Assembly (NCBI GenBank): GCA_016875735.1
Contig: VGOW01000012.1
Location: 1 to 64,000, forward strand
Length of the DNA: 64,000 nt
Reading direction: 5' to 3'
Origin: Chloroflexota bacterium
Lineage (GTDB): Bacteria; Chloroflexota; Anaerolineae; Anaerolineales; VGOW01
The position numbers and the translations under genes are program-made. Shown here one piece after another: positions 50,419 through 58,176 of the stretch; the stretch's first letter is position 1, and the number at the start of each line of letters is the position of its first letter. The notes under the pieces are model-generated. The model made no database searches and was not told the DNA's origin. It saw only the letters and a list, made by a program, of their open reading frames with translations.

Positions 50419-50488
50419 CAAACTCCAAACCTCAAACTCCAAACCTCAAACTCCAAACCTCAAACCCAAACCAACCACCTAACCACCC
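50419..50488. repeat. Tandem 14-bp repeats between two paralogous lipoproteins
   Basis: Three perfect copies of CAAACTCCAAACCT (50419-50460), a partial copy, then ACCAACCACCTAACCACCC, the inverse of the minisatellite at 35764-35824. No spacers of unique sequence occur, so it is not a CRISPR array. It ends one base before the ATG of the second lipoprotein. Confidence 0.9.
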
Positions 50489-51109
50489 ATGAGAGTCGCC
50501 TCACTGCTCGTTGCCGCCATTGCTCTCGCTGCCTGCGGCACAGCCACGCCCACACCCTATGTTGCGCCCGATCTTTTCTCCGACGATTTCAGCCAAGACT
50601 CCGGCCTGTGGGAAACATTCGCCGAGCCGGATGCCAAAGCGCAAATCGCCGAGGGCCATCTCAGCATCCTCATTGCCGAAGAGACGACGGTAGCGTTTTC
50701 GTTGGCGGCCATCAACCTCGACGATTTCGATCTCACGGTGGCGGCGTCCCTGCCAAATGACGGATCGACCAGCAGTTACGGCGTCATCTTTCGCTACATT
50801 GACGGCGGCAACTTCTATCGTTTCGACATCACCGGCGATGGATTGTGGGGTTTCAGCCGCAGGCAAGACGATCAATGGATCTCGATCATAGAACTGCAAG
50901 CCTCGTCGGCCATCCAAATCGGCGCGGGGACGAACGTTCTGCGCCTCGTCGCTCGCGAAAGCGACTTCGCCTTTTTTGCCAACGGCGCCGAGCTGGGCCG
51001 CGTGGCCGACGACAGTTTGTCGGTGGGTCGCATCGGCCTCTTCGCCAGCACCTTCGACAGCGCAAACGCGCGCGTCGACTTCGACGATCTGCGCGTTGTG
51101 AAACCATAG
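50489..51109 (+). CDS. Lipoprotein with concanavalin-like sugar-binding domain, copy 2
   Basis: The 206-residue protein has lipobox ALAAC (Cys16), a Thr/Pro linker and the same beta-sandwich order as copy 1: LFSDDFSQDSGLWE, SSYGVIFRYIDGGNFYRFDI, GDGLWGFSRRQDD and ARVDFDDLRVV. The two genes probably arose by tandem duplication and have diverged strongly. The repeat leaves no room for a normal ribosome site before the ATG, so it may depend on read-through from copy 1 or on the repeat DNA itself. Confidence 0.82.
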   Translation: MRVASLLVAAIALAACGTATPTPYVAPDLFSDDFSQDSGLWETFAEPDAKAQIAEGHLSILIAEETTVAFSLAAINLDDFDLTVAASLPNDGSTSSYGVIFRYIDGGNFYRFDITGDGLWGFSRRQDDQWISIIELQASSAIQIGAGTNVLRLVARESDFAFFANGAELGRVADDSLSVGRIGLFASTFDSANARVDFDDLRVVKP

Positions 51110-51118
51110 GAGAAACTC

Positions 51119-51463
51119 ATGTCGAATTGCATTTTCTGCAAAATTGTTCGCGACGAGATTCCAGCCAAGATTGTGCACCGCGATGATCGGGTGACGGCCT
51201 TCCACGACATCAACGCCCAAGCGCCTACGCACATTCTCATCGTGCCCAACACGCACATTCGCGGCGCAGACGAGATCAGCGCCGCGCACGCAGAAACGGT
51301 GGCCGCCATGTTCACGGTCGCCAACGCGCTGGCGGAGTCCCACGGGATTGCCGCCAGTGGCTACCGGCTCGTTTTCAATGTGGGGCCGCACGCCGGTCAG
51401 AGCGTCTTTCATCTTCATTTGCATCTTCTCGGCGGACGCCGCATGGCTTGGCCGCCAGGGTAA
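51119..51463 (+). CDS. HIT-family nucleotide hydrolase
   Basis: The 114-residue protein begins CIFCKIVRDEIPAKIVHRDD and ends with the histidine triad HLHLHLLGG, as in HinT-like purine nucleoside phosphoramidases. The catalytic set is complete. AGGAG lies 7 nt before the ATG and 5 bp after the lipoprotein stop. A word-repeat spacer follows. Confidence 0.94.
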   Translation: MSNCIFCKIVRDEIPAKIVHRDDRVTAFHDINAQAPTHILIVPNTHIRGADEISAAHAETVAAMFTVANALAESHGIAASGYRLVFNVGPHAGQSVFHLHLHLLGGRRMAWPPG

Positions 51464-51558
51464 AGGACGAAGGATGAATTCGGAATACGGAATAGTCGTT
51501 TCATCCGTCGTCCTTCAACCTTCATCCTTCTCCGTCATTCGTCATTCGCCATTCGTCA
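51464..51558. repeat. Word-repeat palindrome after the HIT gene
   Basis: Left words AAGGACGAAGGATGA and GGAATACGGAATAG face right words TCATCCGTCGTCCTT, TTCATCCTTC and three copies of ATTCGTCATTCGCC-like units. The arms are long but imperfect. The right part contains the yqeY promoter region. Confidence 0.65.
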
Positions 51559-51561
51559 TTG

Positions 51562-51567
51562 TATAAT
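51562..51567 (+). promoter_or_regulatory. -10 box six bases before the yqeY start codon
   Basis: TATAAT (51562-51567), CACCGC, then ATG at 51574. The predicted start coincides with the A of ATG, so yqeY should be leaderless. No Shine-Dalgarno sequence is present. Confidence 0.7.
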
Positions 51568-51573
51568 CACCGC

Positions 51574-52026
51574 ATGTCTCTTCAACAAACCATCGAAGCC
51601 GCGCTCAAAGAGGCCATGCGCGCCAGCGACGATACGCGCAAGACCGCCCTGCGCAGTGTGATTGCCGGAATCAAGCTCGTGCGAGTCGAAAAGCAGGCCG
51701 AGCTCACCGACGACGATGTGCAGGCCGTGATTCGCAAGGAGATCAAATCTCAGCGCGAATCGATTGCCGACGCGCAGAAGGCGTCGCGCGCCGATCTGGT
51801 GTCACAGTCCGAGTCGCTCATTGCCGTTCTCGAATCGTTTCTGCCCAAACAGATGACGCGCGATGATGTGGCGGCTGAGGCGCGAGCGGCCATTGCCGAA
51901 ACGGGCGCGGCCGGCCCGGCGGACATGGGCAAGGTCATGAAAGTTCTGCAACCAAAACTCAAAGGGCTGGCCGACGGCAAGTTGGTCAGCGACGTAGTCA
52001 AAGAACTGCTGGCTTCCGCAAAATAA
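51574..52026 (+). CDS. yqeY: YqeY/GatB-like domain protein
   Basis: The 150-residue protein is a complete YqeY family member: LKEAMRASDDTRKTALRSVIAGIK, QAVIRKEIKSQRESIADAQKA and LPKQMTRDDVAAEAR, ending LVSDVVKELLASAK. Members resemble the tail domain of GatB and may bind tRNA, but the role is unknown. It precedes pgpH by 4 bp, an order seen in several phyla. Confidence 0.93.
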   Translation: MSLQQTIEAALKEAMRASDDTRKTALRSVIAGIKLVRVEKQAELTDDDVQAVIRKEIKSQRESIADAQKASRADLVSQSESLIAVLESFLPKQMTRDDVAAEARAAIAETGAAGPADMGKVMKVLQPKLKGLADGKLVSDVVKELLASAK

Positions 52027-52030
52027 CTTA

Positions 52031-54157
52031 ATGAGCGAGTCTCCATCGCGCTCGGCGCCTCGCCCCCGAACGGGCCGCACGTGGCGAGCCATCCGGCTGT
52101 CGCTGATCGGCGGCGCGGCGGTTGTCGTCGCCATCGCCATCCTCACCGTGCCCGTCGGCTCGCCCGCCGATGGCCTCACCCTCAACGCGGGCGATGTGAC
52201 TACTGCCGACATCGTCGCCCCCCGCTCCGTCACCTACATCTCCAAAGTGCAAACCGACGCCGCGCGGGAGGCCGCCGCCGCCGCCGCGCCCGACATGTAC
52301 GACCCGCCCGACAGCCGCGTGACCCGCCAACAGATCGCGCGCGTGCAACAAGTGTTGAATTTCGTCAGCTCGGTGCGCGCCGATGCGTTCGCCTCGCGCG
52401 ATCAAAAGATATCCGATGTCGGCACAGTCAGCGATCTCACCATCGACACGGCGCTGGCGACTCAGCTGCTCGATCTCGCCGACGCCGAATGGGCCGCCGT
52501 GCAGAGTGAAACCGTCACCGTGATCGAACGAGTGATGCGCGACAAAGTGCGCGCCGACCGCGTGCAAGAGGCGCGCAATCAATTGTCCACACTGGTCAGC
52601 GTCAGCCTGTCCGAGTCGCAAGTCGATCTGGTCACCGAACTGGCCTCGCCGTTCATCGCGCCCAACTCGTTTTTCAACGAGGCGGCCACTAACGCGGCGC
52701 GGGAAGCCGCGCGCGAGGCCGTCTCGCCGATCTCGCAATCGTTCGTGCAGGGGCAAACGGTGATCAGTCGGGGCAAAGTGGTCGCCGAAGCAGACATCGA
52801 AGCAGTGGCCGCGTTGGGACTGTTGCAGCCCTCACTGCAATGGCAGGACACGGCGAGCAGTATTCTCTCGGTGCTAATCGCCTTCACCGTCTTCGTGCTC
52901 TACATGCGCCGCATCAACAGCGGCTTCTTCAAATCGACTCGGCTGATGATCTACGTCGTCGTGCTGTTCACCCTCTTTCTGCTCGGCGCGCGCATCATTG
53001 TGCCGGGGCGAACCGTGCTTCCGTTTCTGTTCCCGGCGGCGGCCTTCGCCATGTTGGTGGCGGCCACGCTCGGAGCCAATGTGGCCGTGGCGCTGGCGGC
53101 GCTGTTGGCCGCGCTGGTGAGCATTGTCGCCAATCAGCGGCTCGACGTGACGGCGCACGTGGCCGTTGGCGGGGTGGTGGCCGCGTTGGCGCTGGGCCGA
53201 GCCGAACGGGTCAATTCATTCTTTTATGCCGGACTCACTTCGGCGCTCGCCACTGCCGGAGTCGTTTTGGTCTTCCGCCTCGCCGACCCCACCTCCGACG
53301 CGTTGGGCATCGCCACCTTGTTGGCCGCCAGCCTCATCAACGGAGTATTGTCTGCCGCGCTCACGCTCGTAGGCTTTTTTGTGCTGGGCAACATCTTCGA
53401 CATTTGCACATCGATCCAACTGATCGAATTAGCGCGGCCCAACCATCCGCTCTTGCAGTTTTTGCTCAGGCAAGCGCCGGGCACGTATCAGCACAGTTTG
53501 CAGGTAGCCAATTTGGCCGAGCAGGCCGCCGAGCGCATCGGCGCCGACGCCGCGCTCATCCGTGTCGGCGCATTGTTCCACGATGTCGGCAAAGCCATTC
53601 ACCCGGAATACTATGTCGAGAATCAAATCGAGGGCCAGAATCCGCACGATGGACTCCTGCCCGAAGTGAGCGCGCAGGTGATCATCGAACACGTTCCCAA
53701 CGGCCTGCGCATGGCGGCAAAACACCGTCTGCCTTCCGTCATCCGCGATTGCATTGCCCAGCATCACGGCACCAATCTGACTTACTTTCAATATCAGCGA
53801 GCGGTCGGGGCCGTGGGCGGCGACGAATCGAAAGTGGACAAATCGAAGTTTCGCTACCCCGGCCCCAAACCACAAACGCGCGAGACGGCCCTGCTCATGC
53901 TGGCCGACGGCTGTGAGGCCAAATCGCGCTCCGACAGGCCGCGAACCAAAGAAGAGCTGGAGAAGATTGTCAAATACATCATCGACCGGAGTGTAGCCGC
54001 CACCCAACTCGACGAATGCAGTCTCACTCTTCACGACCTCAAACTCATTCGCGAGTCGTTCAATGAAACGCTCAAGGGCTTCTTCCACTCCCGCATTGTC
54101 TATCCCGAAGAAAAACTAAACATTGTGAGTGACGAAGAGGTGGTGATGAGGAGGTAG
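52031..54157 (+). CDS. pgpH: PgpH-type membrane HD phosphodiesterase (c-di-AMP)
   Basis: The 708-residue protein has an N-terminal membrane helix (about 20-42), a long external helical domain (7TMR-HDED, about 60-270), seven membrane helices (about 280-470) and a cytosolic HD domain: YQHSLQVANLAEQAAE, H517-D518 in LFHDVGKAIHPEYY and the QHHGTN segment. PgpH degrades cyclic di-AMP. All metal-binding residues appear intact. It follows yqeY closely and precedes ybeY, the conserved order with dgkA. Confidence 0.95.
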   Translation: MSESPSRSAPRPRTGRTWRAIRLSLIGGAAVVVAIAILTVPVGSPADGLTLNAGDVTTADIVAPRSVTYISKVQTDAAREAAAAAAPDMYDPPDSRVTRQQIARVQQVLNFVSSVRADAFASRDQKISDVGTVSDLTIDTALATQLLDLADAEWAAVQSETVTVIERVMRDKVRADRVQEARNQLSTLVSVSLSESQVDLVTELASPFIAPNSFFNEAATNAAREAAREAVSPISQSFVQGQTVISRGKVVAEADIEAVAALGLLQPSLQWQDTASSILSVLIAFTVFVLYMRRINSGFFKSTRLMIYVVVLFTLFLLGARIIVPGRTVLPFLFPAAAFAMLVAATLGANVAVALAALLAALVSIVANQRLDVTAHVAVGGVVAALALGRAERVNSFFYAGLTSALATAGVVLVFRLADPTSDALGIATLLAASLINGVLSAALTLVGFFVLGNIFDICTSIQLIELARPNHPLLQFLLRQAPGTYQHSLQVANLAEQAAERIGADAALIRVGALFHDVGKAIHPEYYVENQIEGQNPHDGLLPEVSAQVIIEHVPNGLRMAAKHRLPSVIRDCIAQHHGTNLTYFQYQRAVGAVGGDESKVDKSKFRYPGPKPQTRETALLMLADGCEAKSRSDRPRTKEELEKIVKYIIDRSVAATQLDECSLTLHDLKLIRESFNETLKGFFHSRIVYPEEKLNIVSDEEVVMRR

Positions 54158-54195
54158 GTGGTTAGGCGGTTAGGTGGCTGGGTGGTTGGGTGGGA
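54154..54195. repeat. Minisatellite between pgpH and ybeY
   Basis: Copies of GTGGTTAGG, GCGGTTAGG, GTGGCTGGG and GTGGTTGGG, the same family as at 35764-35824. The pgpH stop lies in its first copy. Confidence 0.85.
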
Positions 54196-54217
54196 GAGGT
54201 GAGAGGCGGACTGTGGG

Positions 54218-54721
54218 ATGAGGCAAGCGAAATCAAAAATCAAGAATCAAGAATCAAGAATTACATATCGTGTTCATTTGCAGGTGGATGAGGATTATGC
54301 GGGCGACGTGCCGGCGAAGGTTCTGCGCGATGCGGCGCGCGCCGCGCTCAAGCACCAATCGGCCGCGCCGGGCGCTCTCAGCCTCGCCGTGAGCGGAGAC
54401 GAAACCCTGCGCGCGCTCAACCGCCAACATCTCGGCCACGGCCACCCCACCGACGTTCTCTCCTTTCCTTCGGAAAACGACGACCCCGACAGCGCCGGGC
54501 GATACTTCGGCGACGTTGTCATCTCATATCCGCGCGCCCATGCGCAAGCCGAGGCGGGCCGCCACTCGGTGGAGGCCGAATTACAGTTGCTCGTGGTTCA
54601 CGGTGTGCTACACTTGCTCGGCCACGATCACGCTGCCACTGCTGATAAAACGCGCATGTGGCAAGCGCAAGCAGAAATTCTGGCAGAACTTGGATGTGAA
54701 ATCGCCGGACCGAAAGAATGA
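54218..54721 (+). CDS. ybeY: YbeY endoribonuclease
   Basis: The protein of up to 167 residues carries the UPF0054 metal site HGVLHLLGHDHA and the PTDVLSFPSEND segment. YbeY works in 16S rRNA maturation and ribosome quality control. The first 17 residues (MRQAKSKIKNQESRITY) are encoded by CAAGAAT repeats (54241-54261), so either the protein gained a repeat-derived N-terminus or the true start lies inside. Its stop overlaps the dgkA ATG. Confidence 0.92.
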   Translation: MRQAKSKIKNQESRITYRVHLQVDEDYAGDVPAKVLRDAARAALKHQSAAPGALSLAVSGDETLRALNRQHLGHGHPTDVLSFPSENDDPDSAGRYFGDVVISYPRAHAQAEAGRHSVEAELQLLVVHGVLHLLGHDHAATADKTRMWQAQAEILAELGCEIAGPKE

Positions 54722-55170
54722 AGGAAACTCCAAATCTCAAACTTCAAACTTCAAATCCTAAAACTCGTCCCTTCCTTTGGAGTTTGATTTTTGGAGTTTG
54801 GAGTTTCTTCGTCAGCCGCCTCGCCTCTTTCCGCCACGCCTCTCACGGCTGGTGGTATGTTCTGCGGCACGAGCGCAACGCGTGGATACACGCGGCAACC
54901 TCGATAGCAGTTTTCGTCGTGGGATTGTGGGTGGGCTTGGATCGGCGCGACTGGGCGATCATTCTATTGACGATGGTGGCCGTGTGGATGGGCGAATTCA
55001 TCAACACCGCGTTGGAAGCCGTCGTCGATCTGGCCAGCCCTCAGCACCACCCCTTGGCGAAAGTGGGCAAAGACGTGGGGGCGGCCGCCGTCCTCATCGC
55101 CGCCCTCGCCGCCGTCCTCATCGGCTTGCTCATCCTCGGCCCGCCGCTGTGGGCCAAATTATTCGAGTAG
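54718..55170 (+). CDS. dgkA: Diacylglycerol/undecaprenol kinase DgkA
   Basis: The protein of up to 150 residues has the DgkA core: RHERNAWIHAATSIAVF, three membrane helices and GEFINTALEAVVDLAS, followed by HPLAKVGKDVGAAAVL with the catalytic Glu and metal site. It phosphorylates undecaprenol or diacylglycerol. The first about 35 residues (MKETPNLKLQTSNPK and on) come from CAAACTTCAAA-type repeats that also form an inverted repeat with TTGGAGTTTGGAGTTT, so the native N-terminus is uncertain. Confidence 0.92.
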   Translation: MKETPNLKLQTSNPKTRPFLWSLIFGVWSFFVSRLASFRHASHGWWYVLRHERNAWIHAATSIAVFVVGLWVGLDRRDWAIILLTMVAVWMGEFINTALEAVVDLASPQHHPLAKVGKDVGAAAVLIAALAAVLIGLLILGPPLWAKLFE

Positions 55171-55345
55171 CATGAAAAAACATCCCGCGAATCGCTTCGC
55201 GCGAATGGCACGAAGATCGAGGCGGCTCATTCGAGAAATTCGTGGGCAAGAACGAGTTGAACAGCGCAAGTCCTATAACGATCAGAGATCAATTCTCGGC
55301 GATCGTGCACCGCTGAAGGCTAATCGCTAATCGCTGAAGGCTCCA

Positions 55346-57826
55346 ATGGATATCGACCTCGAACTCTACCGCCACGAAGTCCGCGTTTCCAACAGCCCGC
55401 TCATCCGCCTCTCGGCCATCGACATCTCGCCCGATCTGCCGCAGTGGACGATGATCTTCATTCACGGCTTCGGCGGGCAGGCCGGCCAATGGAAGCACCA
55501 ACTCCGCAAGTTCGGCGGCGCCAATCGCGTCATCGCCCTCGACTTGCGCGGGCACGGGCAATCGGATAAGCCGATCGACGAGTACCGCATGGCCGACATT
55601 CAAGCCGATCTGCTCATCGCCCTCGACCTGCTCGGAGTCGCAGACAAGTTCGTGCTCATCGGCCATTCGTTCGGCGGCGCCATCGCCGCCGAGTTCGCCG
55701 CCGCCAACCCCGACCGCATGGCCCGGCTGATCCTCATCGCCGCCTCCGGCCAATACAAAATCCAGCCCGGCTATCGCGCCGCACTGCGCCTGCCCACTCG
55801 CCTCCTCAACCTCGCCATGCCCTTCATCGGCGGCAAACTCTCCGCGCCGCCGCGCGTGCTCAAAGCCTTTCATCGCAACACCCTCTCGCGCTGGAACGGC
55901 TGGGAGATGTTCGAGAGATTGACCGCGCCCACGCTCGTGATTCGCGGTCATCGCGATGATGTGTTCGAGAAGAGTCAGTTCGAAGAAGTGTCGCGGCGAA
56001 TAGCCGGTTCGGAAGATGTGGACGTGGGCGCGTCGGGTCACATGGTGATGCTCGAACGGCGGGAAGCCGTCAACCGGGCCATCGAGCGTTTTCTGGAACA
56101 ACCCACCAAATCGTGGCGCGACCCGAATATCACGACTCGCACGTCCGCGCGCGCCGCGCTGATGAAAGAGCGCCCGTGGCTGCATCATTACGATGACGGC
56201 GTCCCTTTCACCGTCGGCATCCCGCGCATTCCACTGCATCACTTTTTGCGATCTGCCGCCCGCCGCTTTCCGCTCCACTTCGCCCTCAAGTTCGAGGGTG
56301 CGTGGATCACCTATCGCCGCCTCAATCAAGAATCGAATCGTTTCGCCAACGCCCTGCGCTCGATTGGCGTGAGCCAAGGCGACCGGGTGATGGTGCTCAT
56401 GCCCAACGCGCCGCAGTTGGTCATCTGTTTCTTCGGCATTCTCAAAGCGGGGGCGACCGCCGTGTTCACCCTGCCCACCACCGACCCGGATGAATTGGCG
56501 CGGCAGGCGCGCGACTCGGGCGCGAAGGCGCTGGTGACGATCACTAAGTTCGGCGACATGGCGCGGCAGATCAAAGCGCAGTCGTCACTGCAAGACATCA
56601 TCTTCACCAACGTGGGCGATTATCTTCCGCCGATCAAATATCTGCTCTTCAAGATCGCGCGCGAGAAAGAGGACGGCCACCGACTCCATTTCCCGCTGGA
56701 GGAAGGGATGCACATGCTGAGCCGGATGCTGTACACCTTCAGCAGTCGCTCGCCCGAAGTGTCAGTATCGCCGGATGATTTGGCCGTCATCATTTACACC
56801 GCCGGGACAACCGGCTCGCCGAAGGGCGTGATGCTCTCGCATCGCAATCTTGTGGCCAATATTTTGCAGGTGCGCCACTGGCTGCCCGAAGCCAAAGAGG
56901 GCCGCGAAAGATTCTTGTGCGTCCTGCCGTTCTCTCACGCCTACGGACTCACCACCGCGTTGGGAGCGGGCATCTCTCTCGGCGGGGCGCTGATTCTCAA
57001 ACCGACCTTTGAGATCGCCAGCGTGCTGGAAACGATTCAAAAAGACCGCCCCACGTTTTTTCCGGGTATCCCCAACATGTACGTTGCTATCAACAATTTT
57101 CCCGGCGTGCGCAAGTATGGCATCGATTCGATCAAGGCTTGCATATCGGGGTCGGCGCCCCTGCCGGTGGAAGTGCAGGAGACGTTCGAGCGCATGACGA
57201 AGGGCCGGCTCGTGGAAGGCTACGGCATCACCGAAGCCTCTCCGGTGACGCACGCCAATCCAATGAACGGCCACCGCAAAGTGGGAAGCATCGGCGTGCC
57301 ATTGCCCTCGACCAAAGCGAAGGTGGTTGATCTCGCGACGGGCAAAGACGTGCCCGCCGGACAGATCGGCGAGTTGGCGATTCGCGGGCCGCAAGTGATG
57401 ATGGGGTATTGGGAACAGCCGGATGAAACTCGAAAAGTGATCACGCCCGATGGCTGGCTGCTCACTGGCGATGTGGCGCGGATGGATGAGGAGGGATATT
57501 TTCAGATCGTCTCGCGCAAAGCCGACATGTGGTTTCCGGCGAAGCCGGGGCATCCGGCGTTCCCGCGCGATGTGGAGGAAGTGCTGTTCGAAGTGCCGCA
57601 AGTGAAAGAGGCGGCGGTGGTGGCGATTGCCAATCAGCCCATTGCCTTTGTGATCTCGCAAAGGGAGAGGCCGAGCAGTGAGTCGCTGATCGCCTATTGC
57701 AAACGGCGGCTTCCGCCCGAACTCGTGCCGAGGCTGGTCATCTTCGTGGACGATTTTCCAAGATCGTTTATTGGGAAGGTGTTACGGCGGGAGCTGGCGA
57801 AGAGGTATGAGGAGGGGAAGGGCTGA
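55346..57826 (+). CDS. Alpha/beta-hydrolase fused to an acyl-CoA ligase
   Basis: The 826-residue protein has two enzymes in one chain. Residues 1-255 are an alpha/beta-hydrolase with nucleophile Ser108 in GHSFGG, acid D204/D205 and His232 in ASGHMV. Residues about 295-826 are an AMP-forming acyl-CoA synthetase with YTAGTTGSPKG (484-494), GYGITEASPV, WLLTGDVARMDEEGYF and the terminal lysine in RSFIGKVLRREL. The hydrolase could free an acid from an ester or thioester that the ligase then activates. No lipid operon lies next to it. Both active sites look complete. Confidence 0.9.
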   Translation: MDIDLELYRHEVRVSNSPLIRLSAIDISPDLPQWTMIFIHGFGGQAGQWKHQLRKFGGANRVIALDLRGHGQSDKPIDEYRMADIQADLLIALDLLGVADKFVLIGHSFGGAIAAEFAAANPDRMARLILIAASGQYKIQPGYRAALRLPTRLLNLAMPFIGGKLSAPPRVLKAFHRNTLSRWNGWEMFERLTAPTLVIRGHRDDVFEKSQFEEVSRRIAGSEDVDVGASGHMVMLERREAVNRAIERFLEQPTKSWRDPNITTRTSARAALMKERPWLHHYDDGVPFTVGIPRIPLHHFLRSAARRFPLHFALKFEGAWITYRRLNQESNRFANALRSIGVSQGDRVMVLMPNAPQLVICFFGILKAGATAVFTLPTTDPDELARQARDSGAKALVTITKFGDMARQIKAQSSLQDIIFTNVGDYLPPIKYLLFKIAREKEDGHRLHFPLEEGMHMLSRMLYTFSSRSPEVSVSPDDLAVIIYTAGTTGSPKGVMLSHRNLVANILQVRHWLPEAKEGRERFLCVLPFSHAYGLTTALGAGISLGGALILKPTFEIASVLETIQKDRPTFFPGIPNMYVAINNFPGVRKYGIDSIKACISGSAPLPVEVQETFERMTKGRLVEGYGITEASPVTHANPMNGHRKVGSIGVPLPSTKAKVVDLATGKDVPAGQIGELAIRGPQVMMGYWEQPDETRKVITPDGWLLTGDVARMDEEGYFQIVSRKADMWFPAKPGHPAFPRDVEEVLFEVPQVKEAAVVAIANQPIAFVISQRERPSSESLIAYCKRRLPPELVPRLVIFVDDFPRSFIGKVLRRELAKRYEEGKG

Positions 57827-57881
57827 GAGAGCGGTTTTTGCTTTCGGCTATGCTTGCGCCAGCAGAAGCGGGACATCGATC

Positions 57882-58170
57882 ATGGCGCTCAACAAACAGA
57901 TTACACAAGATGACATCGCACAGATGGCTCGCCGAATCGCTGAGGTTGCGCATCCGGTGAAGATTATTCTGTTCGGGTCGCGGGCGCGCGGCAATGCCCG
58001 CCCCGACAGCGATATTGATCTATGGGTCATCGAACGCGATCCCGTTTCTCATCGCCGAGAATCGACGAATGTACGAAAACGCTGAATCATTTGAGCGTGA
58101 GTTAGGCGTTGTCGTTGCGGAAGCCCACGTCACGTGGGCGCGCACGATTGTGGAAACAGAAACGAAATGA
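57882..58170 (+). pseudogene. Frameshifted minimal nucleotidyltransferase (MNT)
   Basis: The first frame (57882-58085, 67 residues) has the nucleotidyltransferase motif FGSRARGNARPDSDIDLWV with both aspartates. It then leaves homology in a basic tail. The second frame (58069-58170) continues with a plausible family ending (MYENAESFERELGVVVAEAH). One frameshift near 58065-58075 explains both. MNT proteins are usually partners of HEPN toxins; no HEPN gene lies beside it, so this may be a toxin-antitoxin remnant. Confidence 0.6.
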
Positions 58171-58176
58171 TCCCCC

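Noticed and set aside
50419-50488. Possible CRISPR array
   Set aside because: Repeats are adjacent 14-mers with no unique spacers.
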